Of a stretch of DNA of 64,000 nt, positions 1-10,657 are shown in pieces (the first letter of the stretch is position 1; every line of letters starts with the position of its first letter). The stretch is from NCBI GenBank assembly GCA_024699855.1, contig JAMPIQ010000001.1:310001-374000 (forward strand), given 5' to 3'. Origin of the DNA: Aphelenchoides besseyi. Its lineage: Eukaryota > Nematoda > Chromadorea > Rhabditida > Aphelenchoididae. Made by a program: the position numbers and the translations under genes. The notes under the pieces are model-generated. The model saw only the letters and a list, made by a program, of their open reading frames with translations. It had not been told where the DNA came from and did no database searches.

Positions 1-464
1 AACGGACTAGCCGAACGAATGGTCGATACAATCAAACGCGGGCTGATCAAGCATGCACAATTTCCGCTGATGCACACACTTCAAGAAACGCTATTTGTTC
101 AACGATTCCTTCCATCCAACTCAACACCGGAAGGCAAGCCACCTGCCAAAGTTTTCTTCAACAGACCAATCAAGAAACCACTGGACGCAATTCGCCAACT
201 CTCAAAAAAAAGAGAAGGAGAGATGGGAGCAAACGAGGACAAGAGCCGAACCAAAGTGGACTTCGACCGTTATCACGGAGCTTGAGATCGCAAACTGGAA
301 GCAAAGTCACGTTCGATTCGCACAAAGGACGTCTTTTCGTGAAAACCATCAAAGCGTTTTATGGTCAAGTCATCGTCGCCATTCGAACTTCCGAAGGATC
401 GAAACGATGTCACGTCAATCAAATCCTTAACCGTGCCTCCATTCCCAGTGATTCCGAATTGTAA
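1..464 (+). mobile_element. Ty3/gypsy-like retrotransposon pol remnant (integrase C-terminal end), frame-broken
   Basis: The window opens inside an integrase-like reading frame (NGLAERMVDTIKRGL..., bases 1-285). This is the layout of Ty3/gypsy integrase cores: an N-G-x-A-E-R catalytic-region motif, an F-V-Q-R-F-L-like line, then a T-P-E-G-K-P-P-A segment. It stops at 283-285 just after a Y-H-G-A motif. The expected continuation (GSKVTFDSHKG..., ending near a CHVNQIL motif) is found in another frame at 282-464, so the copy carries a frame break and is probably dead. The 5' part of the element lies outside the window. Similarity to gypsy integrase tails is from family knowledge; no second LTR is visible, so the LTR boundary is unknown. 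No joined product is given. Confidence 0.75.
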
Positions 465-1564
465 TCCATTTCTGTCCTCCCCTTCCTCCGCCGTTAACCT
501 CTCGTGTGTTCCGTACGCTTAATTTCAATTGTTTTGCTCTATATTATCCTCAACCGTTCCTTAATTCAAATTGAATTCCTGTATTTTTTTATTGTCAGAT
601 TATTCCTGCTCTAAACCCGAAGCCTTCGTCCCACTAAATTGTTATACGCGATCAACACTTCACCCGGTCTTTCTCAATTGTCCCGGCACCTCAAGTCCGA
701 CTTGACTCCGCCATTACACGTCAGAGTAGTTCACGGCCTTCCATTGAACAAGACCACGGTTAAGTCTTGTGGTGACCTCCGATGGTTGAAAACGGTTAGA
801 ACCAGACGAGCGGTGAACGGTCATTCGACGGATATCCGACTCCACGGACGCAGTGGGACTTGCCCTTGCTCTTCCTCTTGCCTCAGGGCACCGGGCCTCT
901 TCTTTTAGACGGAGAGAAGTTGTTGTGACCGCCGCTCGAAATCACGACTTTGTTCGCCCGCCACTTCCTGCCAAGATTTTCTGATCCTTTTCTGTGCCGT
1001 TCTTTTTCCTCCCGCTTCGGGGACGGCTTGTAAGCGATTACTGATCTCTCGTTGTTTTGTTTTATTATTTTTTCCCTTAATAAACGTTCCCTTCTATCCG
1101 AGGGCTCGACCTAACAATATTACGCTGTGAGATTCTTCGCGATTGTCAGATTTCTCTCATTACTTGTTGTGTAAATTGCTAACTGTGCAAATACACTTAC
1201 TATGCTATCTACTGTAGATACAATCAACTGTCATTGATCATCTGCTTTGATCTTCGGAAATGTTCTCTGCAACTTTGAGTCTCTTAACATTCAATAATAA
1301 ATGATTGTCCGTTTAACGTCATTTGTTGCTCCAGTAAAATCTATCGTTAGTCAAAGCAAGAAATAATAGCTTTCCAACACAAAATCAAATTACCGTTTCA
1401 ACGATAATTGACATGAATTCTTGTTTCCATCTGTCGGTTGCTTTCAGTCATTCTGGTCTTCAAATCTCAGTTTCCCGTTTTTTTTGAACCACAACATCGA
1501 CTGAGTACTCGAACAGCAAACTGCAAAGCAAATTTCATTGTTTTCCATTGACTTACTGTTTCTA
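465..1564. other. Gene-free stretch, possibly includes the 3' end/LTR of the gypsy-like element
   Basis: No coding exon is supported here. The stretch at about 640-1200 is richer in GC than its flanks and contains an AATAAA at about 1079, which would suit a 3' LTR or 3' UTR of the element at 1-464. With no matching copy of an LTR in the window this cannot be shown. An 89-codon open frame at 639-908 resembles nothing I recognise. Confidence 0.3.
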
Positions 1565-1755
1565 CTGAGTGTCCCAGCAAAACCGGAAGATTTTGAGCGC
1601 TTATTTCTCGGCGATTTCTAAACCGTTTTTTTATGCGGTTTTTTGTTGTTGATAAATAAGACTGGGAATTTTTGTTTGGCGTCGAAGAAAGTTGCAAAAT
1701 TCTATCGGATTGGCTCGAAAATTGCATCTTGGCCAAATGATGCAGAGTTAGACGA
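1565..1755 (+). repeat. Left terminal inverted repeat of mariner-type element
   Basis: It pairs with 2395-2586 in inverted orientation over its full length; I saw one difference in the outer 25 bases (T versus C). The flanking TA is at 1563-1564. Confidence 0.85.
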
Positions 1756-2394
1756 AATTTTCCACTGACGAGCGTTTTGGACGGTCATTTTTTCCAATTG
1801 TTAATCCGTTAAATCTCAAGACGTTTTCCGTTGTTTTCAATGAGTTTGTGCATTAGTCGTTCAGAATCGTCTACTGCTCGATCAATCAATTTTTGAAACA
1901 AATTTGTAAGGGTTAACGCTTGAAACAAATGAAGCTTGTACGGATGATAACTTCCATTCCGAACAAACACATGATTCAAACTTTTGAGCGGCTTGCCGTT
2001 AGAATTTGATGAAACGTCGTTTTTGACGGCATTTCCTCAAGTCTTGCGAGTTCTCGAACCGATTGATTAGGGTTTTCACGAATCGCACGGAAAACTTCGG
2101 TTACTGTCTCTGCTGTTCTAGCCGTTCTTGAAAAAAAACAGTCAAAGATGAAAGAAGTGTCAAACCTCTCATGTTCTCGATCATTCTTTCCAACGTTTCC
2201 TTGCTCCAAGAACTTCTCAAGCCAAATCGGAAACCTTGCAGCGGCAGGAACAGGAGCACGAGCACTGAGGTTAAAGTGACGTCGGAAAGCTCGCTGTACG
2301 GTAATCGAACTCATTGACTTTGCGTATTCAATCACAAAAAACCTTTCTTTTCATTTAACCAACCCATTCTTACGCAATTGACCAATTCGAATGC

Positions 2395-2586
2395 TCGTCT
2401 AACTCTGCATCATTTGGCCAAGATGCAATTTTCGAGCCAATCCGATAGAATTTTGCAACTTTCTTCGACGCCAAACAAAAATTCCCAGTCTTATTTATCA
2501 ACAACAAAAAACCGCATAAAAAAAACGGTTTAGAAATCGCCGAGAAATAAGCGCTCAAAATCTTCCGGTTTTGCTGGGGCACTCAG
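2395..2586 (-). repeat. Right terminal inverted repeat of mariner-type element
   Basis: Inverted copy of 1565-1755, followed by TA at 2587-2588. Confidence 0.85.
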
Positions 2587-4368
2587 TATTTGTAACAACC
2601 TTTACAACTTGCTTATCACCTTCATATGAGTGCGTAATTGAGAATTAGCGAAGCAATTTAAAATCGTCGATCTTCTTGAAATCTTCCATTGACATTTATG
2701 CTTCTAGTGCTTTTCTTTATTATCATTCAGTTAATATTGAATCCAAAAAGAACTCCAAATTTACTTCCTCCCAGTCACTTATTTTTCATCTTCTTTTGTC
2801 GAAAATCAAACGTTCAGCAATCAGATTCAAATGTTATGTCTCGTTTTTAATATAAAATTTTTGCAAGAGGTCGACGATTTCGACATAGACAAACGATCCG
2901 TGAGCTGAAAGCGTTAACAACAAAGAACAACATCGTAGATGTATTTGGCATACACGTGGCTTGTACCATTTCATGTTCCTCTGCAAACAAATGAGATCAA
3001 CTAATCAGTTTCCTTAGTTCTTGCACATTGAGAAAGCCTTTTCGGCTCCGTAAATTCCGTACGATCTAACAACTTTGCAGAACTTGACTGACGTGATTCC
3101 GAACGTCCAAACATTTGCATTGAAGTTCATTTTTTGCGCTAAAGAACTTCCGGCGCAACGATTTGAATCTGAATCAAAATTGTACGAAAACTCGTGGCAA
3201 CTCTGCGGATTGTCGGAATAAACGGTCACATTGTAATTTCAGTTGATAAAAAATAACCAAATTTGTTTGTGAATTACTGGCATATTCGCGACGTCGTTTG
3301 GCGGACGCCGGTCGTTGCCTTTCTTCAACAGAAACAATCTCTATTTCGTATCGCACGACAAAGCTATTGGGTATACCCGATAGCGAAATCGTGACATCTC
3401 TTCCTTCTTCCTCATTTGATGATTTTGTTGGGCTACCGATTGACGGCGTCCGATTTTGAGTCTTTTGTTTATTCTTTATTTTCGTTCACTTTCATCTCTT
3501 CAAGACGTTCCGTGATCTCTTGTTTGATTATTTGTCGTTCTTCGAATTTGTTTTGCAAACTGAGAATCACCTCAAATACATGGTCTTAGACGGACGAGTG
3601 ATAACTTGCGTCGTTCAATCGTTTGTGTAGTAGCGCCGCTTCTAAAGGCAAAATCAAAAATTTATTATTTTTGAACGACAATCGGAGATTTGCTGGAAAT
3701 TTTGATTGGAAGTCGCTGAGATATAACGAACTCACATTTGTTGCCCAAATTCTGTTCAGTCGCAAACAATATGTAACTTTAAACTAAAATTTTGAGTCAA
3801 ATCATACTGCCCAATGACTTGTCCTTTGAACCATCGAATCGAAAGCGACTGTTCACTTTGATGATTTCTTGTGAGCTTCTTGACAAACGATCGTGGAAAC
3901 TAACCGTCAAATACAGTTACTGATTTTTTATTGTTATCAGGAACAAATCGAGTCACAGTATTTCGCTAAATATCATTGACAACAAACTCATGCGCAATCC
4001 TATTAGATGCTGATTTCTAAAATCTATTAACAGCAACGCTACTTTAACATTTTCCGGTGATTTCGTATAAAAGTGAATTCCAAATTGCCTCAGGCGGTTG
4101 GTAATTAAATTGAGAAGAATCGGTCTTCTTCCAAAACTTGAATTCGGATTTTGGTAGAAACTGTTCATCCGTTTACTTGATAGCAATGCTTTGGATCGTC
4201 GAGACTTTTCGCTCATTTTCCATTTTCAAACTAACTCGATTGGTAATTAATTATCAAGCTCCCTAGTTGTTGCAACTTGCATCTCTTCATTATTTACGTG
4301 AACTTTTTACACGTAAACTCTGTTGTATTTGAAATTTGTTCACGGATTAGTAACAACATTAGTTGTAG
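2587..4368. other. Intergenic, no supported gene
   Basis: AT-rich sequence with only short open frames. Two overlapping minus-strand frames (3014-3356) were tried as a two-exon gene, but there is no donor/acceptor pair in phase, so none is called. Confidence 0.4.
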
Positions 4369-5540
4369 ATGTCATCAAGCTCTCGAGCTTACACGCTGAT
4401 CGAGAAGCTTGGCTGGAGCAACGAAGACTTCTTCGTAAAGCGCACAATTGACCAAAGTAAGTGAACCTGCACAGAACATATAATCATGCAATTTTAGGTA
4501 ATCAAGCGACATGTGCGATTGCTGTCTCCACTTACCTTGTTGAAATCTTGATTTTGACGACAAATAAAAAAGCAACGGAGCTTGATTACGCGTGGATCTC
4601 TGAGAAGTTCACGGACAACAACGTTCAAGTTAACTTCATGTAAGTTCACTTTTTTAACATGAGATTTGTTCGTCACTAAGATCGGATCTTTTTGTCATAA
4701 ACCAGTTTATATAGAAACTAAAAAATAGGGGTTACACTTTGTCAAAGTTGACTAATTTAAAACAGAAAGTTAAATGCAAGACCTAAATGTTTTGAGGCCT
4801 TAAAGACTCATAAATTGTGGAAAAGTGAATTGAAAACTATTTGATTCTTGCGTTTGATGTTGAGATCGTTAACTTGTCGTCTTTCGTGCTTGAGCTTTTG
4901 AGATACTGGAATAACAAACGCGTCAGAGAGATACACAAGATTGTCGTATTTCGTTCCAATTAAAACATTGTGTTTGCAGAGTTGTAATTTTAATCTTTCA
5001 TGACGTTCTTTTGTCTCCGATTTGAATTTGAAGAAATGTTGGCATTGTGAATTTGTCGTTGTTTTCTATGACAAAAAAATCCGGTGTCTTTGTCAAAAAA
5101 ACTTTTTGCATTTTTGAATAACTTCAATTTGTTACTGTATATAACAACCGGTTTTGGGAATATGGTCAATGAAGATCTTGCCGTTACTCGTTCTCAAGGC
5201 TGCACGATGTCCGCACAAACTGTAGTGAAAGCGTCTTTCAAGGTTCAAGAGCTTTCACGCCGCATCTCACATTCAGCTCATTTGAAGGATTTGCTCGACG
5301 CAGCCTCGGCCGTTGCTTGTAAGTCGTAATTTTCTTAAAAAGCGTTTCAAATTTGATTTTTTTTTCGTCAACTTCGAACAAATAGATTATCTGAATGCAA
5401 TTAACAGAAAACAAAGGGAAGTTTTTGGGATTTGCGACTAAAAATTAACTTTTTTCTGGCTAATTGGTTTTTTCCCAGGTCTTATTGGATCGTCTTTTCA
5501 CTCCAACCAGTCTGATAAGACGATCAATAATCGTGTTTAG
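4369..5540 (+). CDS. Unrecognised short multi-exon gene (or two short genes)
   Basis: Exon pair 4369-4456 and 4498-4639 starts with ATG (MSSSSRAYTLIEKLGW...) and is joined by a 41-bp GTAAGT...TTTTAG intron in phase. A second pair, about 5162-5318 and 5479-5540, encodes MVNEDLAVTRSQGC... and ends ...KTINNRV-stop across a clean GTAAGT...CCCAG intron. I could not find an acceptor joining 4639 to the second pair in phase, so this may be one gene with a missed exon or two small genes. No domain is recognised. The second part looks helical (SFKVQELSRRISHSAHLKDLL). Splice signals and codon flow support real coding; the function is unknown. Confidence 0.45.
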
Positions 5541-7206
5541 CGTGAATATCCATCGATCTTCAGTTTTTTCGTCTTGAGCTTATTGTTTTAACTGTTCCTT
5601 CGAATAAATTGATTGTTTTTTGATGACCATCTGATCGATTAGCAATTTTATCAATCTTACTCTATACCTAAATGAGAAACAATCTGAAAACCATTTAAGG
5701 AAATTACAACTCGACTGTTGGAACATGAAGCCTAAACAAACACAAGTTTTCATTCACTTTATTCGCAAGTGCAAGTCGTTTTGGTGCAAAGCCAAAGGGT
5801 TGTGTGGAGTTAAGTATCCAAACTTGCAATCAAAGGTGTTGTACAAATTAATCCAGTGGTTAAGTGGTTGGAATGGCGCTGATCATTGAGCGGTTCAAAC
5901 CAGAAAGCGGTCAAATAGAGCGATTTGAAGTCGCTCAAACGCAATTGCTTTTTTTCAGTTAAACTTTCAAGTTTTTGCAATTATAGTTGATTGCAATCAT
6001 TTCTCGATCGATCAATTGCAATATCATGATCATTAACAACAATTTTACTAACAATTAGAAAGTTTTCGTTGCAAAAGAAGCAAACTGCTCGCAATAAGCA
6101 CATAGAACTAGAACAACTCCTTAACAACGTGCGACCTGTTGGAATATTTTCGTTGTTTCTGGGCATTGGGAGTTATAGGAAATCATAAAATAGTGCATGA
6201 TTTACAAAGCCTCAAGCGTTCTATTTTCGAACGTGCACAAACAAAGAATCGGGCGGATAAGTTGAGTGGACCTCAAACAGAATACCCATGAGCGTAAGCA
6301 ACGGAATAGATGTTCACGAGTTATCACTTTTCCAGCAAATACCCAATGTTACCAATCGATTACAGTCGGCGAGTTGCATCGACACGTGTCGTCGTTAGTT
6401 CATAAAATGAAAAATGAATTTGACGTTAAAATGAGCGATCATATTTGCGGTTACATTTCGAACACTATGAAGCAACCGTTGCAATGCTTGTGACCACGTC
6501 AACAATCGCATTAATTTTGTCGACCAACGAGTGAAGTTTCTTTTCGTACGGCACGATTCACAACAAACATGTCTTTCGGTTGTATCTAAATTGTCGCTCA
6601 AGGTCTTAGTAGAATTCAGATGATGATGTTACTTGATGAAATTGATCGAGTCGGACCGACGGTCAATCAACGTATGCAGACATTGGTTTTGTGGTAACCG
6701 CCGACCTCGACCGACACATGACGGTACTCGAACGTATCGGGATGAATAATCCAAATCACATTCCATTACCAAAAGTACATACATACAAGAGTTCTTTAAG
6801 ATTGAATCGTGCTTGAGAGACTAACCAGCGATTCTCCAATACACGATCTTCGACCGAGAGAAAATGGAATCATCTCGTCTACTAACCAGTTCACAGAGTA
6901 TTGAAATGAAACTATCATATTCAGAAGATGTCTTTTAACAACGATTCTCGCGCACTCAATCGTGGACTCAATAACACTGCCGCTTTCAGTGGACTTCACA
7001 CACTGGAAAGCAAGACGCAACAAAATGTTCAGAGGTTTTCTGCCACTTATTCACTTTTTGCCGAAATACAAGTTTACTGCTTTTATCATGACCAAAAATT
7101 GATACAAAAGCAATACGACCAGTGTTAATCAATCTAAAGTTTTCGTTTGATACTTGAATTTGTGAATTGATTTTATACGAACACAAAGATTACTACAACA
7201 ATCAAG
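5541..7206. other. Intergenic, no supported gene
   Basis: Short open frames only (for example 6266-6493 plus and 6395-6601 minus), with no splice structure and no recognisable domain. The stretch around 6390-6700 has a few coding-like fragments and could be an eroded gene, but I cannot support one. Confidence 0.35.
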
Positions 7207-7212
7207 TTTATT
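7207..7212 (-). terminator. Poly(A) signal AATAAA for the 7.3-8.3 kb gene
   Basis: AATAAA on the minus strand about 55 bases after the stop codon at 7269-7271. Confidence 0.55.
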
Positions 7213-7268
7213 GTTTTTTACCCGAAACAAAAATAGCTATAATGAGGGTTCTGCTAATTGTCGATTTC

Positions 7269-8331
7269 CTAGATCTTCACCATTGCCACACAAACCACAG
7301 TGAAAAATGTTGAAAGCAACATGAAAGCGGTTTCTCTGAAACACAATTTCTTGCATTTTTCTTCATAAGATTACTCACTTGAACGACGGAAACCCGTTAT
7401 TTTCGAAGTAAATGGTTGCTGGCCCGTCCGCTAATTGTTGTATTTCAAGGATCTTCTTTTCCAGCTGGTTCGGTGTTCCTTTAAATGTCACACGTAAATC
7501 GGGCTGTCTTTCGAAACGTTCGGGACCAGTTGAGAACTGAAACGACGAGTACAATTTCGATCGTTTTGTTTAACTTACGGTCGAGAGAAACTGTTTTATC
7601 ATTTTTTCTTTCTCTTCTGCTGGCGATCGATTGTTCAAAAAAACGTCAAGGACACCTAAAACACTACTTTCCGTTTGAAAAATATCAGAAATTGACTATC
7701 AGTTTTTGTATTAATCCCAAACTCTCAGACAAGATGTGTTTGAAAGTCTATTACCTACTCCCAACAATCAGCTCGAGCACGTTTCGTACTTACCGAAGTT
7801 CGGCTGATAAACTATACTCTCGACCTAGAAAAAGACCTAAGATCTTTTGAGAGCTTTGAACTTACAAGTCCTTTTCGCAATTCGTTTCCAGCGAACTCTT
7901 CAAACGGTATTGGCGGCATCTTCTTATTCAATTTGCGGTGGTGATTTTGTCTTTTGATCAAACACACCGCTTGAGTTCCAAAGAATACTGCCATAAAACC
8001 TAAACATACTCTGTACTTTGAATCAAAACAATTTTTCTTACAACCAACCATTGCAAGCCGTTTTCGGCGCCAACGTTCTTTCGCATTTTCCTCAATTCGC
8101 TTTTGCAACAAATGTTCCACCTAAAACGTCGATGGTATATTCGGTTTTAGAAAATCTTACCTCAGCCTCTTCTTCGGCACTCATCTGACCGGGAGCATCA
8201 TCGGTGGTTACTCTTTGATGTCGTCCAGATGAATTTGACAGAAAACGATATGGAGAGCAAAGAGGTGAGTACAAAAAAGTCGACGATCTTTTGGCACATT
8301 GACAGCCATTGAAGACGAGCAGCCGCAACAT
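7269..8331 (-). CDS. Mitochondrial inner-membrane protein resembling the N-terminal (FtsH_ext) half of m-AAA proteases, without AAA/peptidase domains
   Basis: Seven exons: 8161-8331, 8042-8120, 7866-7999, 7794-7824, 7579-7655, 7379-7536, 7269-7335. All are in phase, giving about 238 residues. Start chosen at MLRLLVFNG, ten bases after a TTGCAG acceptor that suits trans-splicing. Residues 1-40 are basic/Ser-rich and suit a mitochondrial presequence. Then come an acidic/charged helix, a membrane segment (LAMVGCFMAVFFGTQAVCLI), a soluble domain beginning IPFEEFAGNELRKGLVESI, and a second membrane segment (TAFMLLSTFFTVVCVAMV) right before the stop. Order and spacing match paraplegin/AFG3L2: matrix tail, TM1, intermembrane domain, TM2. 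There the AAA ATPase would follow, but here the gene ends and a poly(A) signal follows. Homology is my inference and not proven; it could be an unrelated two-TM protein. Confidence 0.7.
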
Positions 8332-8340
8332 CGTTGTATG

Positions 8341-8350
8341 GCTGCAATTC
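8341..8350 (-). promoter_or_regulatory. Probable spliced-leader (or 5' UTR intron) acceptor upstream of the two-TM protein gene
   Basis: On the minus strand TTGAATTGCAG is followed by CCATACAAC and then the chosen ATG at 8331. The closeness to the start favours trans-splicing in a nematode. Confidence 0.5.
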
Positions 8351-8542
8351 AAATTTGGCTTGTTAGTCACGAAAATTTTAAACCTAAGTCCTTTGAAATC
8401 TTCACAAAAAATTACAAGAATAGCAACAAAGCTGAGATTTACAGAAAGAAATGACAGCCGTCAAAGTTGACTCTCCGATCTAAAACGTCGAAGTTACTTT
8501 CAAATGTTACAGTTTCTTCAACACAAACTTTAAATTACAATA

Positions 8543-8829
8543 TCGCTTGTAACTGATCTTAGAGACTGCGTATTGCATGAACATTGTAATCTAAACATGT
8601 TTAGTAGAAGCAGTTGACCTGAAAATGTAACAGAAAAGGATGTCAACCATCAGATGTCAACTTCCGAGATGCCAATTTCCATTGACTGTAGCTCGTGAAC
8701 TAGTGACTGTAGAAGCTTGTAACTAGCAGAACAACAAGAGACACTATTGGACTCTAAACCTTGTGGATATTAGCGGAATCCAATCAGCCAATGAGCTAAA
8801 ATGCACAACACCCTCCATTCCCTTGTATA
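8543..8829 (+). repeat. Dispersed repeat, copy 1 (about 287 bp)
   Basis: Near-identical to 49732-50017 in the same orientation, from TCGCTTG to CCTTGTATA, with only a handful of substitutions (around 8580-8600, 8724-8730 and one near 8790). No terminal inverted repeats and no coding capacity are visible. It may be a non-autonomous element or SINE-like family. Confidence 0.85.
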
Positions 8830-9003
8830 ACTCAAACATCATTCACAAATCTTATTGCAAATTCAAAAATTTTATTTGTTAGTTTTACAATCTCTCAACT
8901 CATTTCACTTCCTCTTAGTTTCTATTGTAAGAATAAAAAACAATAAAAACAAAATTAATAGATTAGCACAATAAAATTGCGGAAGACTGGGAGATCACGC
9001 GTC

Positions 9004-10657
9004 TCATTCTTCTTCTTCTTCTTCGGTCTTTTTTGACCTAGACGTCATTACTTCAACCAATTGACGAGGTCCGTCTTTACGGCCCTCTAATCTCTTTGGA
9101 GCATATCGTCTAAATTGGTCGACCGTTAAAAAGCTTGCTAATGAATACTTACCGCATGTCGTAGATTACAGACTTCATTAGTTGGTTGACAGCTTCCGTG
9201 AAATGGGCACGATCATGCACAGCGGTCGCATCCAAAGCATCGGCTTGGTAGAGAGACAGCAAGTCCAAGACGATTCCGATTATTTGCTCTTTGGGTCTGA
9301 TTCCAATATCCTTTGCGTCCTCACGAGAACTGAAACAAAAATGAACCGTATACACACGGTAAAGTTCCTCAGGTATCAGCTGGAATTCGAACATTCAACT
9401 GTTCGATAGCAAGAAACAAACCTTTTTAAAGACTGCACGAATGAATCGTGCGATTCGCGGACGAGTCTTCATGCGTTCTTTAATTGTAGGAGCAACCTCA
9501 CGTGCAGTTTTCACCAAGTCAACCTCGTTAAGAGGTGGAGCACTTTCGATGATCCAATCCTGTGAGACCTTAGCGTTCAGATCGAAAATTCGATTAGTGT
9601 CCCCGTGGTTTTTTCGATTCGACGTTACACTTCGAGTTATGTTAAGTTCTTTATGTATTTGGTCCATGCTTCGGTTTATGTAATTCATCTGAACATACGA
9701 GTAAAAATAACCGTTGATTAAGCTCATCGTTTACCTCCATAGCTAAAACAGCAATAGATTTAGTGTTATTCATAACTGATGCTTTCTCTATGCGATTCAT
9801 ATGCCATTTGGCGTCGAGAGGATATGACATCATCGGATCAGTTACAGAAAATTCGTAAAATTTGCGTACGGACAGTGACCTATAAATGAGATCCATCTTA
9901 TTGTGCAGATCATTCGATCTGATGATAGTCTGAGGTTCTACGAAATTAAATCGATCACCAGCCATCGGAACGCCTAGATCATGTATGTAGCGGTTCATTT
10001 GCTCGTTCTGATCCACGGTCTCCGCTTCTTTTTGAACCAACTCATCTGTGTCGACACGCAAGACTTCATCAACTAAAATTCCATATATTGTAAATGAAAC
10101 TATAAGATTAGACTTACCCTCTGGCAACACATCGTCTTCCTAACAGTTTTCGTTTTCACGACTGCACAAGAAGCCTGTTGCATCCGTGACCTTTTACTTG
10201 GGCTCGATTCCTGTTGCGTCTGTGACCTTTTACTTGGGCTCGATCCTTCCGTTGCTTTTTCGCCTTCTAACGCGGGAACGTCGATTTGATCGTTTGAACC
10301 GCCTTCTTTTCCGACCAAATTCTCCAACGGTACCATGAGAAGCTCAGGCGTAAGTTGTGGAATCTTAAGCCCATTGGGTTGACGACTTGTGCGTATCACC
10401 CAGTCAGGTAACGGGAGCGTTCGGCGACGTTGTGGGGAGTTGACTATGCGATAAGTTCGTGCTGAATGCACCTAAACACTTCACTCAATCAGAATACCGA
10501 AGAAATCAAAGTCACTGGATTCGCTTTGCGGGGGGTTTGTGGATCTGAGCAATCTTCGTTTTCTGAAAAAGAACGTTAAAGAATAGTTCGTTCAATTTCA
10601 AAACTTACCATTGCGCGCCGTTACGATGCGGTTGGGTGAATCTGCTGGTCGTTTCAT
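9004..10657 (-). CDS. Unrecognised, probably nuclear protein with duplicated SSPSKR motif
   Basis: Exons on minus: 10609-10657, 10516-10562, 10118-10471, 9735-10072, 9422-9688, 9153-9379, 9004-9109; about 460 residues. Start MKRPADSPNRIVTARN; end TSRSKKTEEEEEE. The N-terminal third is basic and SP-rich (SPNRI, TPRKANP, SPQRRR), and holds a direct repeat SSPSKRSQTQQE / SSPSKRSRMQQA that looks like a CDK-site/NLS doublet. The C-terminal two-thirds is mostly helical and charged. I do not recognise the family. All junctions are in phase except 10118/10072, where the natural GTAAGT donor and TTTTAG acceptor leave one base missing. This could be a microexon, an unusual donor or a sequence error. 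The nuclear location is inferred from composition only. Confidence 0.6.

Larger units (their letters stand above)
1565..2586 (-). mobile_element. mariner/Tc1-superfamily deletion derivative with about 190-bp terminal inverted repeats
   Basis: Bases 1565-1755 and 2395-2586 are near-identical inverted repeats; both outer ends read CTGAGTG(T/C)CCCAGCAAAACC inwards from a TA dinucleotide (1563-1564 and 2587-2588), the usual target duplication of IS630/Tc1/mariner elements. Between the repeats, on the minus strand, is a 119-codon frame (1976-2335) with a transposase-like N-terminal helix-turn-helix pattern (SITVQRAFRRHFNL, then ENPNQSVRELARL and a TTFHQIL end). No DDE/DDD catalytic domain follows, so the element is non-autonomous. 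The near-perfect repeats suggest fairly recent movement. The element class is inferred from the repeats, TA flanks and HTH pattern. Confidence 0.8.

Noticed and set aside
639..908. 89-codon frame after the gypsy remnant, considered as an env or gag fragment
   Set aside because: No recognisable motif; it lies where an LTR or UTR is more likely.
3014..3356. Possible two-exon secreted protein on minus
   Set aside because: No acceptor AG and no donor that join the two frames in phase.
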